From positions 1 through 5,964 of the forward strand of contig URKL01000121.1 in assembly GCA_900548485.1 (NCBI GenBank): 5,964 nucleotides of DNA, written 5' to 3'. The notes below the pieces were generated by a model, which was not told the DNA's origin, did not search any database, and was given only the letters and a program-made list of their open reading frames with translations. This DNA is from an uncultured Succinatimonas sp. GTDB taxonomy: Bacteria; Pseudomonadota; Gammaproteobacteria; Enterobacterales; Succinivibrionaceae. The translations under genes and the position numbers were made by a program. The stretch's first letter is position 1. Every line of letters starts with the position of its first letter. Of the stretch, positions 1 through 5,773 are shown in pieces.

Positions 1-814
1 TAAGGAAGTCCAATTCCAATTTCAGATCCCTTTCCGTACCGTTGTTCAGCGAGCCTCGTCTTCCTATAGCTCCAGGATCTTTACCTCCATGACCTGCATC
101 TATAGCGATAATAAAAGGTCTAGCAATTGGCATAGCCTGCACTGGAGAAGGAGGAGCTTTAGCATCAGCTACTGTTTCACTATCTAAATTTTGCGCCTGT
201 CGTTTAGCTTGAGCTTTTTGTTGAGCTACAGTTTGCTTTGCATAATCCTCTCGTAATTTAGCAAGCTTTTTTGAATAATCATCAGCCTGCTCCTTAGTCA
301 TTGTTCGCAATCCATCTTTACTAGCTGTACTGCAAGCAATAAATAGATCACGTTCTTGCTCTTTTAAAGTACGCGTATCTGAACTTTGAGCAATAGCAGA
401 ATTACCACTACCACTATGAGGAAAATCAATAACTATCCGATAATTATTTGTTCCCTTTTGCGGTTCTAAAAGGAAATACTCCGGTTCTCCACAACTGCCA
501 CGGGCAAAGAGATAACGCACATCATTACCATCTAAAGCACGATTTACTGACATTAAACAAGATTTATCATTAAAGCTTATCTTTTGTGGAGCGTTTTTAG
601 CATTATTTAAATTTTTAATACGAATATTAAAATTTTTGATACTCAAAGCCGTGGTATAAACAGGTTTTTTATCAACATCTATAACCACACGAGTTTTGTC
701 TGTATTTACATAAGAACGTAAAGATTTAATCTCAGTTGCATTAGCAATTGAAATTGATGTACACAAAACAATGCACAAAAAGGACTTAATAATTTCAGAT
801 ATGAATAATTTCAT
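1..814 (-). CDS. N-acetylmuramoyl-L-alanine amidase, AMIN domain plus start of Amidase_3 domain (partial, C-terminus off the window)
   Basis: Periplasmic zinc amidase that cleaves the bond between MurNAc and L-alanine in peptidoglycan, as AmiB/AmiC do during daughter-cell separation. I translated it by hand: 271 residues without a stop, running off the left edge. Residues 1-26 form a signal peptide with a hydrophobic core (FLCIVLCTSISI) and a likely cut after ANA. Residues 27-131 fit an AMIN septal-targeting domain (RVVIDVDKKP near the start, NYRIVIDF at the end). Residues 132-231 are a polar linker, with a Lys/Gln/Ala-rich, probably coiled-coil stretch at about 172-208. The catalytic domain opens at 233 with IDAGHGGKDPGAIG, where His242 should bind zinc; Glu261 in GTERD is the probable second ligand. 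The start ATG overlaps the tsaE stop as ATGA and has no Shine-Dalgarno sequence, so reinitiation is likely. Gene order matches E. coli amiB, but the visible part cannot separate amiB from amiC. Confidence 0.93.
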   Translation of the reverse strand, partial: MKLFISEIIKSFLCIVLCTSISIANATEIKSLRSYVNTDKTRVVIDVDKKPVYTTALSIKNFNIRIKNLNNAKNAPQKISFNDKSCLMSVNRALDGNDVRYLFARGSCGEPEYFLLEPQKGTNNYRIVIDFPHSGSGNSAIAQSSDTRTLKEQERDLFIACSTASKDGLRTMTKEQADDYSKKLAKLREDYAKQTVAQQKAQAKRQAQNLDSETVADAKAPPSPVQAMPIARPFIIAIDAGHGGKDPGAIGRRGSLNNGTERDLKLELDFL

Positions 815-1299
815 TGAAAATTAACTTTTATAGCTTGCATGTTATCTTCGGAGAGTAAATTTGATTCTATCACAACCTGTCGTTGATGCTGAGCATAATC
901 AAAAGTGATTTTAATGTCACTTTTAGGGATATAACCACAAGCCTTTTGTGGCCATTCAATTAAACACACCGCAGATTTGGAAAAATAATCACGAATACCC
1001 ATATACTCAAGTTCTTCAGGATCTAAAAGTCTATATAAATCAAAATGATAAACTTTATAATTCTTAAATTCATAACTCTCAACTAAGGTATAAGTCGGGG
1101 ATCGCACTACTCCCGCATAACCACACTCTTTGATGAAACCACGCGAAAAAGTAGTTTTACCTGCCCCTAAATCACCGTCTAGATATACACAAACAGCTTG
1201 ATTTATTTTTTGACTTAGGGAGGTGAAAATTTTAGCACAGACAGCACCAAAAAGTTCGGTCTGTTCCTGGCCTTTAAGATTTAAAGTCAATGATACCAT
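811..1299 (-). CDS. tsaE: tRNA threonylcarbamoyladenosine biosynthesis ATPase TsaE (YjeE)
   Basis: Cytoplasmic P-loop ATPase that works with TsaB and TsaD to make N6-threonylcarbamoyladenosine (t6A) at position 37 of tRNAs reading ANN codons. The 162-residue product is close to the usual length of about 150-160. Visible motifs are Walker A GDLGAGKTT at 42-50, the family motif SPTYTLVESY at 67-76, a Walker B-like HFDLYRL at 85-91, DPEELEYMGIRDYF at 93-106 and LIEWP at 113-117. All resemble the E. coli protein closely. The ATG lies 26 bases inside the 3' end of nnr, with an AGGA ribosome binding site nine bases upstream inside nnr (1309-1312). The TGA stop overlaps the amidase ATG. Both overlaps point to a coupled operon. 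Identification is secure; t6A synthesis is normally essential or nearly so in bacteria. Confidence 0.97.
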   Translation of the reverse strand: MVSLTLNLKGQEQTELFGAVCAKIFTSLSQKINQAVCVYLDGDLGAGKTTFSRGFIKECGYAGVVRSPTYTLVESYEFKNYKVYHFDLYRLLDPEELEYMGIRDYFSKSAVCLIEWPQKACGYIPKSDIKITFDYAQHQRQVVIESNLLSEDNMQAIKVNFQ

Positions 1300-2788
1300 T
1301 TACAAGTTTCCTAATATAAGGGCACAGATCCAAGGGTAATGTTCCAATAATGCCATTTTGCATTGCACATAACTCACCTGCTCGCCCATGAATTATGGAT
1401 GCACATACAGTAGCTAAATTTAAACTTAAACCTTGAGCTAATAGAGCTGCAATCATGCCAGTTAATAAATCTCCCATACCACCTGCGGCCATAGCCGGAG
1501 ACCCTTCAGAGATGATTGTAAACCGCTTACCATCATAAATTACTGTACCAGCGCCCTTTAATAACACTACTCCGCCAAAACGCTGATGCAAATTAAAAGC
1601 AGCTGAAAATCTATCTTGATTTACCTCTTGAGCACTCATATGCAAAAGTCTCCCTGCCTCAGCAGGATGAGGGGTAATAATTAAACGCTCAGATTGAATA
1701 ACTTCTCCTTCAGCTATCAAATTTAAAGCATCAGCATCCGCAATAATTGGCTTACGCACCCCATCTAAACTATGTAAAACTGCACAAGCTTCAGGACTTT
1801 TACCTAAACCAGGGCCGATGGCAATTACATCAGCCCAACAAATTGCTCGACTTAAAGCCTCTTCATCATGCATGTTTAAGGTCATAAGCTCAGGGCGTAA
1901 TGCATTGATAGCACTGACATTATCAGCATCCGTAGCAATTTTAACTAAACCAGCTCCTGCACGTAGAGCACCAACGCCACAAATAGCAGCAGCTCCTCCC
2001 ATGCCAAAAGATCCTGCAATCAATAAAACCTTACCGCTATCACCTTTATTACTTGAAGGCACTCGTATAGGTAATTCTTGAACTATATTTTCATAACCTA
2101 AACGCTGATATGGAGATGAAGGATTTCTATTTATAAGCGTTTGTCCATAAAAAGAGGATACATTCACCCCAAGACTTTCAAAACACAATTCTCCGGTATA
2201 ATCAACAGCATCTGCAGTTAAAAGTCCTGGCTTGAGAGCGAGCATACATACTGTTTTATCCGCCTTAACACAATTCCCTGGCACAAACCCAGTATCCGCC
2301 ATCACGCCTGAAGGCACATCAATAGCAATCTTATAACCTTGCAAATCATTGATAAATAAGATCCATTCTGCCGCATCAGCTTTAGGAGCACTTCTAATAC
2401 CGGTACCTAAAAGAGCATCAACAATTACATCTGGTGCTCCTTCTTGAGGCAAGGAGAACTCAACCTTACCGCCTCTTGATTGATAGTATTCAAAAGCAAT
2501 ACAAGCTTCTGTTCCTTCATGAGGACGACCTGAAGCAAACACTCGATGACTAATGCCTTTTTCAATTAAACATAAAGCAACCACATAGCCATCACCGCCA
2601 TTATTACCGCGACCGCAGAAAATCCAAACCTCTCGAGGATGAGGAAAATCTTTTAAAATATGATTAAAAACACTGCGACCGGCGTTTTCCATAAGATCAT
2701 AACAATGACCATTATGACTTTGAGCATGTACTTGTTCTATATAACGGACCTCAGCACTTGTGAAGACCGACTGCGGAAGCTGTTGCAT
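1274..2788 (-). CDS. nnr: Bifunctional NAD(P)HX epimerase / ADP-dependent NAD(P)HX dehydratase
   Basis: Metabolite-repair enzyme that restores hydrated, inactive NADHX and NADPHX: the N-terminal domain interconverts the R and S epimers and the C-terminal domain dehydrates S-NAD(P)HX using ADP. The 504 residues match the usual fused length (E. coli YjeF, about 515). Epimerase domain, about 1-220: GRGNNGGDGYVVAL at 59-72, VDALLGTG at 123-130, IDVPSG at 156-161 and KPGLLT at 186-191. Dehydratase domain (ribokinase-like), about 235-504: KGDSGKVLLIAGS at 248-260, RAGAGLV at 276-282, GPGLG at 325-329, DADALN at 351-356, TPHPAEAGRLL at 372-382, LLKGAGTVI at 409-417 and MAAGGMGDLLTG at 433-444 with the probable catalytic Asp440. 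The ATG has a strong AAGAGGTG ribosome binding site. It is the first gene of the nnr-tsaE-amidase cluster. The adenine-side loop reads GSPAM where family members usually have GN-GM. Confidence 0.97.
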   Translation of the reverse strand: MQQLPQSVFTSAEVRYIEQVHAQSHNGHCYDLMENAGRSVFNHILKDFPHPREVWIFCGRGNNGGDGYVVALCLIEKGISHRVFASGRPHEGTEACIAFEYYQSRGGKVEFSLPQEGAPDVIVDALLGTGIRSAPKADAAEWILFINDLQGYKIAIDVPSGVMADTGFVPGNCVKADKTVCMLALKPGLLTADAVDYTGELCFESLGVNVSSFYGQTLINRNPSSPYQRLGYENIVQELPIRVPSSNKGDSGKVLLIAGSFGMGGAAAICGVGALRAGAGLVKIATDADNVSAINALRPELMTLNMHDEEALSRAICWADVIAIGPGLGKSPEACAVLHSLDGVRKPIIADADALNLIAEGEVIQSERLIITPHPAEAGRLLHMSAQEVNQDRFSAAFNLHQRFGGVVLLKGAGTVIYDGKRFTIISEGSPAMAAGGMGDLLTGMIAALLAQGLSLNLATVCASIIHGRAGELCAMQNGIIGTLPLDLCPYIRKLVNGIIDFKS

Positions 2789-2792
2789 ATTT

Positions 2793-2800
2793 CACCTCTT
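2793..2800 (-). promoter_or_regulatory. Ribosome binding site of nnr
   Basis: On the minus strand AAGAGGTG ends four bases before the nnr ATG (2786-2788). It is a near-ideal anti-16S match and fixes this start. It also contrasts with the amidase gene downstream in the same cluster, which has no such site. Confidence 0.8.
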
Positions 2801-2816
2801 CATTATCTTAATAATA

Positions 2817-2845
2817 ATATCAGAAGCTCTAACAAATTTGCTCAA
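2817..2845 (-). promoter_or_regulatory. Possible sigma70 promoter for the nnr-tsaE-amidase operon
   Basis: Reading the minus strand, TTGAGC (2840-2845) is followed after 17 bases by TGATAT (2817-2822). An alternative and better -10 hexamer, TATTAT (2814-2819), lies slightly closer to the gene but gives a 20-base spacer. Either would start transcription shortly before the nnr ribosome binding site. The match is weak and AT-rich DNA gives such hits by chance. Confidence 0.3.
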
Positions 2846-3020
2846 TTCTCATAAGCTTAACCTTAATATAAAAATCTCTATCGTTCATTTAGTCTGCTTA
2901 TACTGCTATCTCCAAAAAAACAGCTCTTTACAAAAGATTTATAAATTTTTAGTGCTACATATTTAAATTAATTTCCAAATCATGCATAAAAAATTGTGAT
3001 TTAATCCAAAGGATATTTCA

Positions 3021-3048
3021 TTTTGTATTAAAAAAACTCTGTTAATAT
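3021..3048 (+). promoter_or_regulatory. Possible sigma70 promoter for the ROK kinase
   Basis: TTTTGT (3021-3026) and TAATAT (3043-3048) are separated by 16 bases, placing a transcription start about 25 bases before the kinase ATG. The -10 is good but the -35 is poor. TATAAA at 3056-3061 is a competing -10 without a recognisable -35. Confidence 0.3.
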
Positions 3049-3070
3049 ATTTACATATAAATTTTAAATT

Positions 3071-3076
3071 AGAGGT
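3071..3076 (+). promoter_or_regulatory. Ribosome binding site of the ROK kinase gene
   Basis: AGAGGT lies four bases before the ATG at 3081. It supports this start, which also places the DIGGT phosphate-binding motif at the expected distance from the N-terminus. Confidence 0.8.
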
Positions 3077-3080
3077 AATC

Positions 3081-3827
3081 ATGGAGATTCTGGGAATTGA
3101 TATTGGCGGTACTGGTATTAAAGGAGCTATAGTAGATACTTCTACAGGCGAAATAAAATCAGAAAGAGTGCGTTTACTAACTCCTCAACCGGCTACTCCT
3201 GATGCCATTGCAGATACTGTATTTCAATTAGTAAAACAAATCGGTTTCGACGGACCAATAGCTTGCGGTTTCCCTTCACGAGTCATCCATGGAGTTGTAA
3301 AAACAGCCGCTAACATTGACAAATCATGGATAAATGTCCCTGTAGAAGAGCTTTTTTCTAAGCGTTTAGAAAGACAAGTTTATGTTGCAAATGATGCCGA
3401 TGTTGCAGCTTTAGCTGAGCTTCACTTTGGCGCAGCTAAAGACGTATCTGGAACAGTATTAGTATTAACTTTAGGAACCGGTATCGGTTCTTGCTTATTT
3501 GTCAACGGGACTTTCTGCCCTAATACTGAATTAGGTCATATTGTTTTCCATGGAGATAGCGCTGAACGTTATTGCTCAGGAGCTGTTAAAGAACGCGAAA
3601 ATATTAAATGGAAGGAATGGGGTGAACGCTTAAACGAGTATTTAGAATACGTCGCTTTCCTCCTACAACCAGATCTCATTGTTTTAGGTGGTGGCGCCTC
3701 TAAAAAATTTGAAAAATATGCTGAGGTCTTAAATAGCGACCTTAATATTAAACCAGCACAAATGTTAAATTTAGCAGGAATTGTCGGTGCTGGAATGTAC
3801 GGAGAATTGAGAATAAAACAAAGCTAA
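3081..3827 (+). CDS. ppgK: ROK-family glucokinase, polyphosphate glucokinase (PPGK) type
   Basis: Predicted cytoplasmic sugar kinase that phosphorylates glucose to glucose-6-phosphate, probably using inorganic polyphosphate and perhaps also ATP. At 248 residues it is shorter than the usual 300-residue ROK kinases and fits PPGK. Motifs: phosphate-binding DIGGTGIKG at 7-15, NIDKSWI at 78-84, NDAD at 104-107 with probable catalytic Asp105, LTLGTGIGS at 129-137, ELGHI at 150-154, GERLNEYL at 181-188, LGGGASKKF at 202-210 and AGIVGAG at 232-238. The [19 protein letters not shown] and GGGxSKKF segments are what I recall as typical of actinobacterial and Bacteroidetes-type PPGKs. The Cys-rich zinc motif of classical ROK glucokinases and repressors is absent, and there is no N-terminal DNA-binding domain, so it is not a regulator. 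It is a single-gene unit, divergent from nnr and convergent with recJ. Kinase identity is secure; the phosphate donor is inferred. Confidence 0.88.
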   Translation: MEILGIDIGGTGIKGAIVDTSTGEIKSERVRLLTPQPATPDAIADTVFQLVKQIGFDGPIACGFPSRVIHGVVKTAANIDKSWINVPVEELFSKRLERQVYVANDADVAALAELHFGAAKDVSGTVLVLTLGTGIGSCLFVNGTFCPNTELGHIVFHGDSAERYCSGAVKERENIKWKEWGERLNEYLEYVAFLLQPDLIVLGGGASKKFEKYAEVLNSDLNIKPAQMLNLAGIVGAGMYGELRIKQS

Positions 3828-3829
3828 AA

Positions 3830-3862
3830 ATGACCTCCCACCTTCAAAGGATGGGAGGTTAT
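3830..3862. terminator. Bidirectional rho-independent terminator between the ROK kinase and recJ
   Basis: An 11-pair stem (arms 3830-3840 and 3852-3862, core ACCTCCCA/TGGGAGGT, one G-T pair) closes an 11-base loop. It fills the 37-base gap between two convergent genes. On the minus strand the stem is followed by ATTTTTAG, a good T-tract for ending recJ transcription. On the plus strand the following TTATCTTTATAT is a broken but usable T-rich tail for the kinase gene. Confidence 0.88.
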
Positions 3863-3864
3863 CT

Positions 3865-5565
3865 TTATATCAAACATAAAGCTTCAATTTTAATATCCAG
3901 CCGCTCTACCCCAAAATAACGGTTAACACCTAAAGAATACACTACTTGAACTCTCATGCCTGGACATAAAGCTTTTTCTGCGGCATTAGCCCGCATTTTT
4001 ATAGCCCACATCATAGAACCATCAGCGCAAGAATTTAACAACAAACGTAAATGTCTTCCTGCAACAGATACGGCTTTTTCAACTATATACTCGCCATCAA
4101 AAGTAGGTTCAGGGAAACCATTTCCCCAAGGGCCAGATCTCTCCAAATCACGCGCGAAATCCAAACTTAGGTAATTTGTAGGCAACTGCCCATCAGTTAC
4201 CATTTCTATTTCCTGAGGTCCCCCTGTATGTTCCCGAGCTTTTTCATTAAAGACTTCACGAAAACGATCTAAATCTTCACGTTTTATTGAAGCTCCTGCT
4301 GCCATAGCATGTCCACCATAGCGCAATAATAAACCAGGATTAGTCAAATCAACCTGCTGTAAAATCTGTGCTACAGCAAAACCAGGAACCGATCGCGCCG
4401 ATCCTGAAATTTCCTCACCATCTCCTGAAAACACAAAACAAGGAACGTTATAACTGTCTTTAATACGCCCTGCTAATAATCCGGCAATACCTGGAAGCCA
4501 AGAGGGCCTATATAAAGTAATAGCGCTACAACCGCTTTGATCTTTAGCATCTTCTCGTGCTTCTTTTAAAGCAACACGCTCAAAATCTCCACGCCGACGA
4601 TTACACATATCTAAACGTATAGCTAATTCCTGAGCGATATTTTCATCATCAGTTAAAAGTAAATCAGCCGCCGGATTGCCATCAAGACGAATTCGCCCTG
4701 CTGCATTTAAACGCGGACAAAGATCAAAGGAAATATTAACTGCATTGATAGTCGCAAGATCAATTTTTGCCATCTGCGCTAAAGCTTTAATCCCTACAAC
4801 ACATTGGCCTTGATGTAAGCGACTAAAACCTGATTTAACTAAGCGACGATTATTACTATCAAGAGGTACTACATCTCCTATCGTGCCCAAAGCGACTAAA
4901 TCTAAAAATAAACTTAAATTTGGTACTCTATCTTTATAAAAACCGCGCTCTAATAATTCATTTTTTACCGCACATAAGACATAAAATAAAACTCCTGCAC
5001 CACATAAATTTTTAGAAGAAAATTTATCTCCAGGCTGCTTAGGATCTACAATTACATCTGCCGGCGGTAAAATTTCTTGAGTCTCATGATGATCAGTTAC
5101 AACCACTTTGAGCCCCAAAGATTTAGCGTAAGCTATGGCTTCATTACAACTTACACCATTATCAACTGTAATAATAAAACTTATTTCTTGTTCTTTTACA
5201 TACTGTTCTATAGCTTCGATACTCAAGCCATAACCACCTTCATAACGTGAAGGAACATAGACGCTAACATTTTTAGCACCTAAAAGGTGTAAAGCTCTTT
5301 TACCTAAAGCCGTACCAGTTAAGCCATCAACATCATAGTCTCCAGCAACTAAAAAATGCTCATTATCCATGATGGCATCAGCTATAAGCTTTTGAGCCTT
5401 ATCAATATTTTTTAGATCTTTATAGTGGAGCAGATCCTTAAGTAAACACTCACAATCAGCTTGATTGCTCACCCCGCGACGTGCTAATAATTGCCGCAAT
5501 ACCGGATCTTGAATATACGGCTCTAGCTTTTCATCTACAACATGCTCTCGGCGGGTAATTTTCAC
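3865..5565 (-). CDS. recJ: Single-stranded-DNA-specific 5'-3' exonuclease RecJ
   Basis: DHH-family nuclease that degrades 5'-ended single-stranded DNA in recombination, mismatch and base-excision repair, working with RecQ and SSB in the cytoplasm. The 566 residues match E. coli RecJ (about 577). Metal-binding motifs: GDYDVDG at 75-81, VDNGVS at 134-139, TDHHET at 157-162 and LDLVALGTIGDVVPL at 221-235. RLNAAGRI is at 285-292, GSARSVPGF at 388-396, and the DHHA1 motif RYGGHAMAAG at 415-424. The last 110 or so residues fit the OB-fold domain. The motif usually written WH-G reads WLPG at 356-359 (His to Leu). Start: GTG at 5563-5565, with GGAG eight bases upstream; no alternative in-frame ATG, GTG or TTG is visible just upstream, and the N-terminus (RREHVVDE) resembles E. 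coli RRREVDE. It appears to be monocistronic here. Confidence 0.96.
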   Translation of the reverse strand: MKITRREHVVDEKLEPYIQDPVLRQLLARRGVSNQADCECLLKDLLHYKDLKNIDKAQKLIADAIMDNEHFLVAGDYDVDGLTGTALGKRALHLLGAKNVSVYVPSRYEGGYGLSIEAIEQYVKEQEISFIITVDNGVSCNEAIAYAKSLGLKVVVTDHHETQEILPPADVIVDPKQPGDKFSSKNLCGAGVLFYVLCAVKNELLERGFYKDRVPNLSLFLDLVALGTIGDVVPLDSNNRRLVKSGFSRLHQGQCVVGIKALAQMAKIDLATINAVNISFDLCPRLNAAGRIRLDGNPAADLLLTDDENIAQELAIRLDMCNRRRGDFERVALKEAREDAKDQSGCSAITLYRPSWLPGIAGLLAGRIKDSYNVPCFVFSGDGEEISGSARSVPGFAVAQILQQVDLTNPGLLLRYGGHAMAAGASIKREDLDRFREVFNEKAREHTGGPQEIEMVTDGQLPTNYLSLDFARDLERSGPWGNGFPEPTFDGEYIVEKAVSVAGRHLRLLLNSCADGSMMWAIKMRANAAEKALCPGMRVQVVYSLGVNRYFGVERLDIKIEALCLI

Positions 5566-5573
5566 AATTGTTT

Positions 5574-5577
5574 CTCC
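5574..5577 (-). promoter_or_regulatory. Ribosome binding site of recJ
   Basis: On the minus strand GGAG sits eight bases before the GTG start codon at 5563-5565 and decides for this non-ATG start. A second site, AAGGAG, lies about ten bases further upstream, too far to serve this start. Confidence 0.65.
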
Positions 5578-5587
5578 AAATCTCCTT

Positions 5588-5593
5588 ATTATA
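5588..5593 (-). promoter_or_regulatory. Possible -10 element for recJ
   Basis: A perfect TATAAT on the minus strand lies 22 bases before the recJ GTG. No acceptable -35 is found at 16-18 bases, and the resulting leader would be very short, so this may be chance in AT-rich DNA. Confidence 0.25.
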
Positions 5594-5622
5594 ATAACAA
5601 AAATTTAACCTAGGCCTGATAT

Positions 5623-5636
5623 TAGCTTGTAAGCTA
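5623..5636. repeat. Short inverted repeat TAGCTT-GT-AAGCTA
   Basis: Perfect 6-base arms around a two-base spacer, in the divergent region between recJ and the membrane gene. The spacer is too tight for a good RNA hairpin, so a dimeric protein-binding site is more plausible if it has a function. The arms do not extend further. Confidence 0.4.
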
Positions 5637-5657
5637 TATGAAAATTTTTATTCAAAA

Positions 5658-5672
5658 TCGTTTAAAAAACGA
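5658..5672. repeat. Short inverted repeat TCGTTT-AAA-AAACGA
   Basis: Perfect 6-base arms around three A residues. On the minus strand it is followed by TTTTG, so it could act as a weak terminator for leftward reading, but no minus-strand gene lies immediately to its right. An operator between the divergent genes is the alternative. Confidence 0.35.
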
Positions 5673-5773
5673 CAAAGCTCATTAAAGAAAAAAACAATAG
5701 TATTCTTAAGCTTAGGTTCTGATAAAATAACAAAAAATGCTGTATTTACAAAAGAGCATAATTATCTAAGCAT

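Larger units (their letters stand above)
2789..3080. other. AT-rich divergent intergenic region between nnr and the ROK kinase
   Basis: This 292-base stretch separates two genes that point away from each other, so it should carry both promoters. It is very AT-rich with many A and T runs. I see no convincing small gene, tRNA, hairpin terminator or long inverted repeat. One TGTGA half site at about 2996 lacks its partner. The two ribosome binding sites and the weak promoter candidates are listed separately. Confidence 0.7.
5566..5773. other. Divergent intergenic region between recJ and the membrane protein gene
   Basis: This 208-base AT-rich region should hold promoters for both flanking genes. 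For the plus-strand gene the best -10 is TAAAAT at 5723-5728, without a clear -35. An imperfect direct repeat, CCTAGGC-CTGATA (from 5609) and CTTAGGTTCTGATA (from 5711), spans most of it. I see no RNA gene. Confidence 0.55.

Noticed and set aside
733..814. Lipoprotein signal for the amidase, because of Cys14 and Cys18 in the signal peptide
   Set aside because: Neither cysteine is preceded by a lipobox (both have hydrophobic residues where Gly, Ala or Ser is needed), while ANA at 24-26 makes a normal signal peptidase I site.
1818..2081. Plus-strand open frame of 87 codons
   Set aside because: It lies wholly inside nnr on the opposite strand, where the nnr frame carries well-conserved motifs; it has no recognisable domain.
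2660..2966. Two plus-strand open frames of 64 and 68 codons
   Set aside because: They overlap each other and the 5' end of nnr with its control region; the first codons run antisense to conserved nnr sequence, and the products show no motif.
2990..3015. CRP-like site at TGTGA
   Set aside because: Only one half site is present; the bases six positions on do not read TCACA.
3081..3827. ROK transcriptional repressor (NagC/Mlc type)
   Set aside because: There is no N-terminal helix-turn-helix domain and no Cys-rich zinc motif, and the length fits a stand-alone kinase.
3956..4174. Plus-strand open frame of 72 codons
   Set aside because: It is antisense to the C-terminal domain of recJ and has no ribosome binding site or recognisable product.
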